The notes under the pieces are model-generated. The model searched no databases, had not been told where the DNA came from, and was given only the letters and a program-made list of their open reading frames with translations. Below are positions 34,831 through 46,153 of a DNA stretch of 64,000 nt, piece after piece (position 1 is the first letter of the stretch; each line of letters begins with the position of its first letter). Location: NCBI GenBank assembly GCA_951804985.1, contig OX638134.1, positions 81,633,679-81,697,678 on the forward strand. Direction: 5' to 3'. A program made the position numbers and the translations under genes. The stretch comes from Dryomyza anilis (Eukaryota > Arthropoda > Insecta > Diptera > Dryomyzidae).

Positions 34831-37130
34831 TATTCTAGAAATTATGAATTTAAAACCCTTAAACAACATTTTTGGCAGACTGAAAGCAGCTTCAAAATAT
34901 TTTTGCCTAAGATTTTAAGCAGAGGTAGAGTTTGTATCATGAGCTGTATGTTTTCTGTCCGTTCTCAAAATATTTCCGAAATCAGCGGTTTAAAATTCCA
35001 TCAAATTTGTTAATCTGTCATACGCTTTCGACAAATTTGCACTTTACATAATAACGAATGCCTTAAATCTTCAGTAATATATGTTGGCTTACATTTGAAT
35101 AGACAACTAATTCAAGTGAAAACTTTTTTTTTTGCAAAAACTTATACTGCAATTTGTTAACATTGTTATGGGTACTATGTACTACCTAAAACCACTTGAA
35201 GATGGCGCTGCTTTGTGGCCTCTGATTGATGCACTTGTCTTTGTTCGCTATGCGCATCCGTTTTTACAGTTCTCTGGCAACACTTGAGAAACTTTTGCAA
35301 ACAAAAGAAGAAAAAAACGCGAATATTTTAAGTAGCAAGAGTCGCGCGTGGCGACGCGACAACTGCGTCTAACTCATAACACGAGGGGTGGCATTGGTGG
35401 TTGAAGCCATCTGTCCGTCAAGCCACACATACTATGCAATACTTTGCATATGTTTAAAATTTCTGCTGTACAAGAAGCACTTGACAACAAGAAGAAATGT
35501 TGATGGTCGCCTGTCGCGTGTCGCCTGCCGTGCGCGCTCGCGCCCGTTGCATATATGCGAGACGCATTTAGCAGATGTTTTCATTTGCATTTGTTTGCGC
35601 CTAATTGAAAACATGGCAAACAATTGCAAATGTTTATGTAATGCAACAAAATAATGCAAAAATATAAAAAAGAACAAAGAAAAAAAATGAAAACATGAAA
35701 AAATGAAAAATAAAAAAATAGAAAATTAAAAACGTACAAAAAATTAAAAATGCAAAAATATACAAAAAAAAAAAAATTTCATAAAAAATGTGCATAAAAC
35801 ACACAAAAAATGCATTCATTAGCGTTGAGTGTTGCTGCGCGTCAGGTAGGGGCGGCTGGCTGCAGCGTCATGTTGCCACTTAGGCCGTGCGCCGCAATGT
35901 TGCTGATGATGTTGCTGCTGTCGCTGTTGTTGGTGTCTACTTGTTGTTAAGTACGCGTGCATGCATGAGCACATTGCAACAACTACAACAACAATATGTT
36001 GCTAACAAAAACAACAACAAACACAAGTGCCGTGTGGACCAAGACACATTCTCATTAGTTTGAAGTGGTTTTGTCAACATCGCCGCTTAGGGACCGCAGC
36101 AACATTTACCACCAACATCTCCGCCTCTACCACCTAAAACACAACACCCACAGAAACAACAACACACAAGTCAGAGGTATTTAGAAAAGTGAAAAAAAGA
36201 AACCTATAAAAAAAACCTTTGTATACAACATGCAAAAATTCGTAGGCTTTTGATTTTCGTTACGTGGTTCCTGTGCTTTACCTGCTGCCTACTTCATCCT
36301 GCTCCTCCGCCACCACTTCATCCGCCGTTTCATTTTGTATTTTTGCCCAGTTTCATGTCATAGCACGCCATGGATGTCATTAATTTTCGATTAATACCTC
36401 GTCACCCTGTGCGCCATTAGGTATGCCATGAAATTGCGCGCCGTCGACGCGCGTCATCTTCGACGGGATTCTTGCTTTGATAAGGCGCTTTAATAGGGAT
36501 TTCTTCACGTTATTGAAGTCCTTTGTTTTCCATTCGCTCCCAGTGCCTGGCCTAACATGTTGAGGCGGCGTGCATGACATAAGCAAAATCAACAACAACA
36601 ACAAAAAGGCACTCTAAAGAGGTTTTCAGCATTGGGATACACACAGCATAAAATTCAGGAAAAAAAAAGTTTGCATAGAGGTTTTCAAAGAGGTGCGGTA
36701 GAGCTCCTAGTGCATTGTCATTGAAAATTCATTTTTCTTTGCAGACAACATGCTGTTAAATCTATGAAAATAACTTCAAATATGGGTCCATCATAGGACC
36801 AAAATATAAAGATTTTTAAAATTCTTTCTATGTATTTTAAAAAATTTATCAAAATTTGCCAAAATTCAATAATTGATGTTCAAACTATAAAATTCCATAT
36901 ACCATTCTATTCTGGTTTCGTGGGAATATAACATCAAATATGTCAATTATTTATTGATATATTTAAAATCAGTTATAGAGAGCGTAAAAGAAACCGATAT
37001 CTATTTTAAACCATTTTATTTTAAAAACAAATTCCGATCCATCGTAAACATCTATCTTCAAATATTCCAATTATTGGATGTAATCAGGGATTAACATCAT
37101 AACCGAAATCGATCATTTTATTTTACAACC
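34831..37130. other. Non-coding stretch; complex island 35.2-36.6 kb
   Basis: Contains ATTTGCAT-type motifs at 35583, an A-rich low-complexity patch at 35655-35795, (CTG/TTG)n near 35900-35945 and (CAA)n near 35975-36020. A minus-strand frame of 74 codons (36380-36604), starting with a Leu-rich run, lacks a recognisable domain. After 36650 the DNA is AT-rich. Confidence 0.5.
35583..35631. promoter_or_regulatory. Octamer-like and homeodomain-like motif cluster
   Basis: A perfect half of the POU octamer, ATTTGCAT, at 35583-35590. TAATTG lies at 35602-35607 and TTGCAAAT at 35624-35631, all within 49 bases of a repeat-poor segment. POU and homeodomain factors bind such words. The function is inferred and there is no expression evidence. 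Confidence 0.2.
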
Positions 37131-37260
37131 AGCTGGACCCGTGCACGACTCGTGCAAAGATTTTGTGAATGCAAGGTTATGGAGCAATTTTATTAATATA
37201 AAAACCTTTTTGTTATTTATATCAGAGACCCGTGCTTCGCTGTGGATTTTTTATTAGTTT
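37131..37260. repeat. Possible interspersed-repeat end ('GACCCGTGC' words)
   Basis: Two related words, GGACCCGTGCACGACTCGTG at about 37135 and GAGACCCGTGCTTCGCTGTG at about 37225, flank an AT-rich segment. 'CCCGTGC..CG' boxes are common in short insect transposon ends, but I could not define an element here. Confidence 0.3.
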
Positions 37261-37299
37261 TAAAAATGTAGTAACCAAAACAAAACTGATTCTCCACTA

Positions 37300-37380
37300 A
37301 AACCACTTTTCTTATAGACTTCCCAGTAGAATTTTTCCCATAAAATTCTTCCCCGTAGATTTTTTCCCAGTTGAAGTTTT
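37300..37380 (-). repeat. Short outlier of the GGGAAGAATT minisatellite family
   Basis: On the minus strand the segment contains ACGGGGAAGAATTTTATGGG and TACTGGGAAG. These are the same words that build the large array at 44640-47440 on the plus strand. About three degenerate units. Confidence 0.6.
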
Positions 37381-37595
37381 AGTGTGGTGAATTTTAGTGT
37401 GGTGAATTTGAGTGTGGTGAATTTTAGTGTGGTGAGCTTTAGTGTGGTTAATTTTAGTATGGTGAGTTTAAGTGTGGTGAATTTTAGTGTGGTACGTTTA
37501 AGTGTGGTGAATTTTAGTGTGTTGATATTTAGTGTGGTGAATTTTGGTGTGGTGTATTTCAATGTGGTGAGTTTTAGTGTGGTGAATTTTATTTT
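37381..37595 (+). repeat. 15-bp minisatellite (GTGGTGAATTTTAGT)n
   Basis: About 14 head-to-tail copies of GTGGTGAATTTTAGT. Because 15 is a multiple of three, both strands remain open (plus reading VVNFS, minus reading TTLKF), which yields a 143-codon minus-strand frame (37260-37691). That frame has no start context, domain or further support, so I treat it as a repeat by-product. Confidence 0.95.
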
Positions 37596-37689
37596 ATTTT
37601 TATATATTAAATAACAACTTAAAGAATAATCACATATATCAACTGCTGAATTTCTACAATTTAGTTTACAATGTTCACTCACGAGACGC

Positions 37690-38014
37690 ACTAGTTCACT
37701 ATCAAATCACAACAGAAGTGCTGTGCCTCAGATGCGACGCCCTTATATACTGCATGCATCAGTTCGACTCGTTTCGACATGCTTCGACATGTTTCGAGAA
37801 CTTTCTACTCGTTTTGTGAATGACGCATGCTATTGGCATCTCATTCGCACTCATGTGTTTCAATATGCTGATCTTCCATCTCTTTCTCGCACATTGCATA
37901 GTGCGTTGAATGATCTCCCGGGTCTTTCTAACACTTTGCTTAGTGCGCTGAATTGTCTTGCGTTACATTTATTATTGTTGATTACAGTGGAGCAAATTAC
38001 CTCTTTTCGTAACA
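37690..38014 (-). mobile_element. Candidate solo LTR (gypsy-type), U3 plus start of R
   Basis: On the minus strand the segment begins TGTTACGAAAAGAGG at 38014, the TGT start usual for LTRs. About 265 bases later comes CAGTATATAAGGGC (TATA box at about 37742-37749), then a plausible start region near 37715 (GCACTTCTGTTGTG). The U3-like part has short direct repeats (TAGTGCGTTGAAT versus TAGTGCGCTGAAT; TTCGACATG twice), as LTR enhancers often do. The U5 end was not found. It may run into, or be disrupted by, the 15-bp minisatellite. No polyprotein sequence lies nearby, so it would be a solo LTR. Confidence 0.4.
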
Positions 38015-38807
38015 ATATATTTGGAATTTGTTCCTAATGTTTAAAGACTTTTCTTAATAAATCATATATTCCATATTTCCGTATGAAATTTTTCACAACG
38101 ATTTTTTTTTTATTACCTTAATATTATAACTGACAAGTCAATATTAATAACCAATATTACCAAATTAAAAGTGCTATATGAATTTCCTTCATTTGAATTT
38201 TGGCAAATGTAATTTTCCTTTAAAAATCTTTAAAAACGAGATCGTATGAGGTAGGAGTTCAAAATATAGTAAAATTGTGCACTCGGTACTATATAATACC
38301 AATTTAAAATCTTTTTCGAAAATCTTTAGCAATCTACAATTGTTAATATATAAAATTAAATTTTAAAGTGCCGATTTTTGTACAATTTTATTCAACTATT
38401 TTCGAATTGCTTTTTGTTGATTTTTTCTGCAATGTCATTTTGTTTTTTTGTTAGCACACGCTGCTCCAATGTGATGAATACATTGATGCGATAAATGCTG
38501 AGGCATCAATAAAACACTTAAGGATGCAGCGCTAAGCTGCGCTCCAAATCGATACGCGATTCGCATGCAATATGGATGCATTAATGGTGGGGTGCGTTGA
38601 TTTTCATTTTTTTATTTATTTTTCCTTTTATCCTTTTTGTTTGTGCATACAATTGGCCAAAATGCAAAACGCACACGCGTTGCTAACAATGTTAGAGTGG
38701 TAGCAGCATCAAAACGCCCCACACTTCGATACCATCATCGAACAAAAAGAGCACAAAACAGAGCAGCACAGAATAGCACAACACAGCACAGAACGGCACT
38801 TGAGTGC

Positions 38808-38850
38808 TGATAAATGTGCTATAAATAAATGATAAACGATGCGCTGATAA
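38808..38850. promoter_or_regulatory. Cluster of three TGATAA (GATA-factor-like) motifs
   Basis: TGATAA begins at 38808, 38830 and 38845, all in the same orientation within 43 bases, in a non-repetitive island. GATA-family zinc-finger proteins recognise WGATAR. Functional status is inference only. Confidence 0.25.
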
Positions 38851-38924
38851 CATGACGCTCGCGCTGATTCACTTGGGTCATGCGGCGGAGGGTTACGTAT
38901 GACGGCTGTGCAGTGAGGAGTGTG

Positions 38925-38936
38925 GGGGGGGGGGGG
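38925..38936 (+). repeat. Run of 12 G
   Basis: GTGTGGGGGGGGGGGGCGCC: the longest G run of the window, in otherwise AT-biased DNA. Length may be unreliable because homopolymers are prone to sequencing error. Confidence 0.85.
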
Positions 38937-39794
38937 CGCCCGTGAGCCACAGTTTCACATCGGCCGGAGCACAATTGCAAAACGCAAACGCAATTGCAAT
39001 CGCACGTTTAAATTATTTAAATCCACTTTCGCCCAGTTTCATTCATTATTCAGGCGGCAAAAGGAAGACGCGGGCGCCGTTTTTCATATTTTTTATGATA
39101 ACTATATTTTTGCACACAAATAATGCTGCTTTATTTCCGGTAGGAGAAGCAGCAGCAAAAGCGGTAAGACTGTTTGGAAAAATAAAAAAATAAAATATGA
39201 AAAAATAAAAAATGAAAAAATAAAAAAGATATATGAAAAAATCTAATATAAAAAAATGGAAAAATTGCCAAGACGTTGTTTGCTGCAAAACTCTGAAGAG
39301 TAACTCGTCAATTGAAGCTTAAGCATTTGTATAACTGCCACCCGTTGCCTCCCCCTACTACCCTATACACTAACACACACACACCCATCCGTCTATTATT
39401 TCATCCACCTCCTACACAAACAAACACAAAAATCGCGCCTTGGTTTGCCGCTTCCGTTTCCGTCACGGCGAGGCCCGTTGCGTTGCGTTGCGGTGCCGCG
39501 CGCACTGCCTCGAAGATGCTGAAGCGTTGAAATCTTTATGTTGAATTTTCATGCTGCTTTTATTATTTATGTTGTTGTACTCAAATGTAAAAAAAGCAAA
39601 TATTTTATATTACATAATTTTTATATTTTAGATTTTTGCTGCATATTTTCATTTATTGTTCTACAACTTTGAGTTTTTTTTTAATTGTATATGATTTATT
39701 AACATTCCACACATTTCTTATCAATTTTTTATAACTTATTTGATATGCAATAAAAATTAATTTTTAATGAAATAACATATATTTCAGAAAAAAT

Positions 39795-40370
39795 TTTGAA
39801 TTAAGTAAAAATTCTAATGTTAGTCAAAATTTTAATTTTTAGTTAAAAATTGAATTTCTAGTGATAACCTGAGTTTAAAGTGAAAAATTGAATTTTTTAG
39901 TGATAAATTGAATTTTTTGTGAAAAAGTGAATTTTTAATGAAAAATTGCATTTTAATGAAAAATTGAACTTATAGTGAAAATTTTAATTTTTAGTGAAAA
40001 ATAGTATTTAATGAAAAATAGAATTTGTAGTGAAAAATTGAGTTTTTAGTGAAAAATTTAATTTTTAGTGAAAAATTGAATTTTTAGTGAAAAATTGAAT
40101 TTTTAGTGAAAAATTGAATTTTTAGTGAAAAATTGAATTTTTAGTGAAAAATTGAATTTTTAGTGAAAAATTGAATTTTTAGTGAAAAATTGAATTTTTA
40201 GTGAAAAATTGAATTTTTAGTGAAAAATTGAATTTTTAGTGAAAAATTGAATTTTTAGTGAAAAATTGAATTTTTAGTGAAAAATTGAATTTTTAGTGAA
40301 AAATTGAATTTTTTAAAGAAAATTTGAATTTTTAGTGAAAAATAATTTTGAGTAAAAATTAATTTTTATT
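39795..40370 (-). repeat. 19-bp minisatellite array C
   Basis: Reverse-orientation copies of the array A family. About 30 units, with a nearly invariant block at 40055-40310 and degenerate edges. Unit TTTTTAGTGAAAAATTGAA. AT-rich unique DNA lies on both sides. Confidence 0.95.
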
Positions 40371-41900
40371 TAAAAAAATATATATATACATATTTTCTTT
40401 TCATCATTTTCTAGTTTCTCCATTGTTGCTTCAGTTGTTCCTAAGATTTTATATTTGCCTTCAATTGCTTCATTTCAAAATACATTTTTATTTCTTCTTA
40501 ATTTTGTATATTTTTCTTTTATTATTTTTATTTAAATATTTTATGATTTTTATGTTCGCCTTTTTATTTCTATTTTAAATTTGATTGTATTTCAGCGCGT
40601 TTTTTTGTGTGCTCGCGCATAAAAAATCCTTGTGTGCCCAAGAATAAGCATTAAGATTCACTTTTGTGTGCACCAAGTAAATGTAGAGGGTGGAAGAAGT
40701 AGTGCGCATTGGGGACGCCTTGGCACAAGTGCCCTGCGGGTAGTGAGTAAGTGAGCGAGTGAGTGAGTCAGTGAGTGCTGTGTGTGCTCAAGTGCCTGCT
40801 GAAATTGCTGCCACAAAGCACAGTGCTCGGTGCACAGTGTGCACACTGCGCTTAAATGACTGCATATATTTTGTACAATTATAAAACAACGTTTAGGCCC
40901 ACTGTGCCGCGGCATTGTATCGGCCGTCGGATGCTGTGCACAGCACGTGAGTCACAAGTACAACTCATGCGAGTGTTCAAGCATTTGCATAGCTGACTGT
41001 GTGTAATTTTTCAAAATATTTAGTGCTCCATCTATTACGCCACCTTGTTCTCTACCTGCACTTAAAGCACAACTACTCCCGCATCAATTTCTGCCCTTGT
41101 ATTGGCCCCCACATCTCGCCGACGACATCAAAAATCAATTCTCATTTGCAGCACATTTAAATTTGGCTTTTGTGCAGTGGCGCCCTTTCTGCTCGCTCGA
41201 CTATCGCTGCAATCACACTTGAGTGAACTTGCAACGAAAAGCTCTCGGCTCACGACGATGAACAATGGCCGTTTGAGCTGGCGCCTTTCAGCTGTCCATT
41301 CAGTCGTCCATTCATTCACTCAGTCATCCAGCCATCCATCCATCCGTTTATGCGATCGTCCATCTCTTTGTCCGTCGTTCGGTTGTCCGTCCGTCCGTCA
41401 TCTATCTATGCGTTCATCCGTCATTTCAGCGTTGCATCGCATTGTTTGCTTGTCCGCTGCCAAATGATTCATTTCGACGCTCATGCGCCTGCCGCCGTCG
41501 TCACCATCGCCTTTGCCGCACCATGTTCGGTTGGTACCGGAACCGGAACTGCTGTGAGTTTCATCCGATTAATTTCGGGCGTGCGGGAGGGGATGCAACA
41601 AAACGAACAGCACGGGTGCGGTACTTTTCATTTTTATGCGCTTGAGTGGTCATTGCGGTCTTATCAGCTGGAGTGTGGACAGCGGCATGGGGTTGCTGGG
41701 GCAGGATGTGGCACAGGATGGGGCACAAACTGCGCAACATGATGTGGTGCTGGATAGGATGGAAGCAGGATGTGGCACAAAATGTAAGGCGCATATTGCA
41801 ATTGTGCAAGTGGACTAAGATAAAAACACAACTGAGACCCAGATTTAAGATAGTTATAGCGGTTTAATATGAAGTTAAGTCAGGATTAATATCAGTTCGA
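40371..41900. other. Non-coding complex stretch, no supported gene
   Basis: AT-rich to 40600, then a complex island with GTGA repeats (40741-40776), CCATCCATCC/CCGTCCGTCC words at about 41310-41420 and CAGGATGTGGCACA repeated at about 41702 and 41767. Frames of 60-130 codons overlap on both strands without recognisable domains. Confidence 0.5.
40741..40776. repeat. (GTGA)n microsatellite
   Basis: AGTGAGTAAGTGAGCGAGTG followed by AGTGAGTCAGTGAGTG. It resembles the run at 13957-13998. Confidence 0.85.
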
Positions 41901-41904
41901 ATTA

Positions 41905-42130
41905 TGGAGGATATTATCGATAAATAGTGACTAGGAAAGTGACTAGGAAAATGACTCAAATAGTGATTGAAATATATATGGAATAGTGTTTCTTACAATG
42001 AATGAAATAGCGAATAAAAGTAGTAACTAGAATTGACAATGGGTAGTGTCCAGAATAATGACCAGATTAGTGACTAGAGCTATGACTAAAACAGTGAGAA
42101 GAAATGAGACAAGAAAAGTAACAAGATAAA
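41905..42130 (+). repeat. Degenerate ATAGTGACTAGGAAA repeat
   Basis: AATAGTGACTAGGAAAGTGA and relatives recur about every 15-20 bases (AGTAACTAGAATTGACAA, TTAGTGACTAGAGCTATGAC). The TAGTGA word is shared with the 19-bp unit of array D just downstream, so it may be an older, decayed relative. Confidence 0.6.
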
Positions 42131-42254
42131 AGACTAAATTACTCAAGCAATAAAACTTAACAATAAATATATATATTTTTTTTTTGAAAAATAAATTTAT
42201 TAGAGAGAACTATTCTATGAATTTTTGATGAAAATGTTTATTTTTTATTTAATT

Positions 42255-43700
42255 TTTAGTTAAAATTGATTTCTTGAGTGAAAAATTGAATTTGTTGTGC
42301 AAATTTTATTTTTTGTGAAAAATTGAATTTTAGTGCAAAATTGAATTTTTATTGAAAAATTTTATATATAGTGAAAAATTTAACTTTTAGTGAAAAATTG
42401 AATTTTTAGTAAAAAATTGAATTTTTAGTGAATATTTTAATTTTTAGTGAAAATTTTAATTTGTAGTAAAAATTTGAATTTTTAGTGAAAATTTGAATTT
42501 TTCGTGAAAATTTGAATTTATAGTGAATAATTGAATTTTTAGTAAAAAATGTAATTTTTTGTGAAAATTTGATTTCTTAGTGAAAATTTAAATTTATAGT
42601 GAAAATTTGAATTTTTAGTGAAAAATTTAATTTACAGTGAAAATTTTAATTTTTAGTGAAAATTTGAATTTTTAGTGAAAATTTGAATTTTTAGTGAAAA
42701 TTTGAATTTTTCATGAAAATTTGAATTTTTAGTGAAAATTTGAATTTTTAGTGAAAATTTGAATTTTTAGTGAAAAATTGAATTTTTAGTGAAAATTTGA
42801 ATTTTTAGTGAAAAGTTGAATTTTTAGTGAAAATTTGAATTTTTAGTGAAAATTTGAATTTTTAGTGAAAATTTGAATTTTTAGTGAAAATTTGAATTTT
42901 TAGTGAAAATTTGAATTTTTAGTGAAAATTTGAGTTTTTAGTGAAAATTTGAATTTTTAGTGAAAATTTGAATTTTTAGTGAAAATTTGAATTTTTAGTG
43001 AAAATTTGAATTTTTAGTGAAAATTTGAATTTTTAGTGAAAATTTGAATTTTTAGTGAAAATTTTAAATTTTAGTGAAAATTTGAATTTTTAGTGAAAAT
43101 GTTAATTTTTAGTGAAAATTTTAATTTTTAGTGAAAATTTGAATTTTTAGTGAATATTTGAATTTTTAGTGAAAAATTGAATTCTTAGTGAAAAATTGAA
43201 TCTTTAGTGAAAATTTGAATTGTTAGTAAAAAATTGAATTTTTAGTGAAAATTTGAATTTTTAGTGAAAATTTGAATTTTTAGTGAAAAGTTGAATTTTT
43301 AGTGAAAATTTGAATTTTTAGTGAAAATTTGAATTTTTCGTGAAAATTTGAATTATTATTGAAAATTTGAATTTTTAGTGAAAATTTGAATTTTTAGTGA
43401 AAATTTTGATTTTTTTGTGAAAATTTGAATTTTTAGTGAAAATTTGAATTTATAGTGAAAATTTGAATTTTTAGTGAAAATTTGAATTTTTAGTGAAAAT
43501 TTGAATTTTAGTGAAATTTGAATTTTTTGTGAAAAATTTAATTCTTAGTGAAAATTTGAATTTTTAGTGAAAAATTGAATCTTTAGTTAAAAATTGAATT
43601 TTTTGGTGAAAATTTTATTTTTTAGTGAAAATTTGAATTTTTAGTGAAAAGTTGAATTTTTAGTGAAAAATTGAATTTATGTGAAAATTTTAACTTTTTA
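42255..43700 (-). repeat. 19-bp minisatellite array D
   Basis: About 75 units, reverse orientation. The dominant variant is GAAAATTTGAATTTTTAGT rather than the GAAAAATTGAATTTTTAGT that dominates arrays B and C. The change of one base breaks the 15-nt palindrome in most units, so array D is a distinct subfamily that amplified separately. Edges are degenerate. Confidence 0.94.
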
Positions 43701-44639
43701 TGTAAAATTGAATTCTATAAAATATTGATAAATATCGGCCAATTATTGAATAATAAGTATGTTTTCATTTTATTAATATTGCATTTAATTTCTTCTGAAT
43801 TTCATATGAACAAAATACACTTGTTTGTATTTTTGCCCGCATTATTTTTAACACAATTGCATTTTTTAATTAATAACTTTTTAATTAGTGTTTTTCACCA
43901 AAGTACCTACGCATGAGAGCCTCACACATATCGATAACCATTTCTCACATGTAGCCATTGTACTCGAACTGTTTATGCAACAGAGCCTCGTTGTACTAAA
44001 TACTTATCCAGTTTCATCCATTGCGATCAATAGACAATTAATTAAACGTCTCTGTCCCCGTACAACGTATGTACGTTGCTGATGCTGCTGCTGTTTGTAA
44101 TTTAATTTTAAAACCACAGACACAATTACATGAAAATTATGTGATTAAAATTAGCAGCGAAATAGCTGAGCACAGCAACATTGGACAGCAACAACACGAA
44201 CAACAATTGCAATAACAATCGACTGTCCGACCAACCGACCGACCGACCGTTGGTCATCGATATGCAGCTTGTACAATAATAATTCAGAAGGACCGACGAA
44301 CTGACAGATCCTACTGCCTCCGTCCGTCCCACATGCCGGTTGCCTTTGCCTTCCGACTCCGGCAAATACTTTAATTAAAATAGCGTCGTCCAGTTAAAAT
44401 ATGCATGAATGGCATTGTGGCAGTAAGCAGTTAATTGAGCAGGAATTATGAACATTTGAGGCTGTTTATAGGTGTACCGCACCGTTCGTCGGTACCCTTT
44501 AGAAACCACAGAGCAAGGAACAAATAGCCGACCGGTCGATCTTAAGTTATTTATCAAGTGGCGCTCGAAGTGCCATACGTCCATTGTTGAGTTCAAGAAT
44601 GCCTAAATTGACAGAGCAGAAGCGGACTGGGCCATGATA
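43701..44639. other. Non-coding stretch; complex island 43.9-44.6 kb
   Basis: AT-rich then complex, with (CGAC)n near 44223-44248 and short frames (64-79 codons) that lack domains. No gene supported. Confidence 0.55.
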
Positions 44640-44895
44640 AAAACTACCAGGCTTCAATTTGTAAAAAGATGAACATATTTCACAATCCCGAAAAGGAGAA
44701 TTCAAAAGAACTAAAATTAGCAAGAATTGTTTGGTGAATAGTATTGTTAAGGAAAGCAATTTTCGGATTAATATGTTCGGTACAAGAATTTTCTCAGACA
44801 AGAAGTGTTCAGAGAAGTATTGTCTAAGCAATAAATTATTTAGGTAATATGGCCCGGGAAATTTTTTTTTAATTTCGACGAAATAACATTTTGTT

Positions 44896-46153
44896 TTTTA
44901 TACAAGTTCTTGAATAAACAAATTCTAGTCATTTTGAAATTTGTGACATGATTTAGGATACAAAAATTGATTTATACAAACACGGTTAAAGTACCCCAAA
45001 CAAACATACTAAAGGAAAATTTACCGTGAAATGGTTACCTCAGGGAAGAATTGCCTCAGGCGAGATTTTTCAGAGATATGTGTCGAAGCATTATATGGGA
45101 ATTGTAAACATTTTACAAGGAAAAAATTGTCTGAGAGAAATGTCGCAGAAAAGAATTATATCGAAGAAGATTTTCTGGGAATAACTCTCTCAGGGAAGAA
45201 TTGTTCTGGGAAACATTGTCTATAAAGAATGGTCTAGGTATGAATAATATCAGGGAAGTATTCTCTAAACGGAATGAATAACCGTCTCGGGGAAGAATTA
45301 TTTCGGATAAAAATGTTTCGGAAAAGCAGTATACGGAGAATAAATATCTCTTGTTGGAAAATTGGGAGAGTATTTTGGGAAAAACTCTCTCAAGGAAGAG
45401 TTGTTCGGAGAAACACTGTTGTAAATAACACTCTCAGCGAAGAATTGTTCAAAGAATCATGGTCTGGGAATGAATAAACTCGTTAAGTATTCCATCCGGA
45501 AAATAAATGTCTCGGGAAGAAATTTTTTTATACAAGTTCTTGAAAAAACAAATTCTAGTCATTTTGAAATTTGTGACATGATTTAGGATACAAAAATTGA
45601 TTTATACAAACACGGTTAAAGTACCCCAAACAAACATACTAAAGGAAAATTTACCGTGAAATGGTTGCCTCAGGGAAGAATTGCCTCAGGCGAGATTTTT
45701 CAGAGATATGTGTCGAAGCATTATATGGGAATTGTAAACATTTTACAAGGAAAAAATTGTCTGAGAGAAATGTCGCAGAAGAGAATTATATCGGAGAAGA
45801 CTTTCTGGGAATAACTCTCTCAGGGAAGAATTGTTCTGGGAAACATTGTCTATAAAGAATGGTCTAGGAATGAATTATATCAGGGAAGTATTCTCTCCAC
45901 GGAATGAATAACCGTCTCGGGGAAGAATTATTACGGATAAAAATGTTTCGGAAAAGCAGTATACGGAGAATAAATGTCTCGTGGAAAAATTGGGAGAGTT
46001 TTTTGGGAAAAACTCTCTCAAGGAAGAGTTGTTCGGAGAAACACTCACTGTAAATAACACTCTCAGCGAAGAATTGTTCAAAGAATCATGGTCTGGGAAT
46101 GAATAAACTCGTTAAGTATTTCATCCGGAAAATAAATGTCTCGGGAAGAAATC
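44896..46153 (+). repeat. 630-bp tandem duplication, high identity
   Basis: From TTTTATACAAGTTCTTGAA (44896 and about 45526) the two units run in parallel with an offset of 630 bases, differing at roughly one to two dozen scattered positions, to CTCGGGAAGAAA (ends about 45523 and 46153). The left ~130 bases of each unit (ATTCTAGTCATTTTGAAATT etc.) are unlike the minisatellite, so the block was copied as a whole. Young duplication or collapse/expansion artefact. Confidence 0.92.

Larger units (their letters stand above)
38015..39790. other. Non-coding stretch; complex island 38.45-39.55 kb
   Basis: AT-rich to 38450, then a complex segment with clustered TGATAA words, a 12-G run and short frames of 67-83 codons, then AT-rich DNA including an A-rich patch at 39178-39260. 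No domain is recognised and no gene is supported. Confidence 0.5.

Noticed and set aside
37260..37691. 143-codon frame with TTLKF repeats
   Set aside because: Produced by a 15-bp minisatellite that happens to be a multiple of three.
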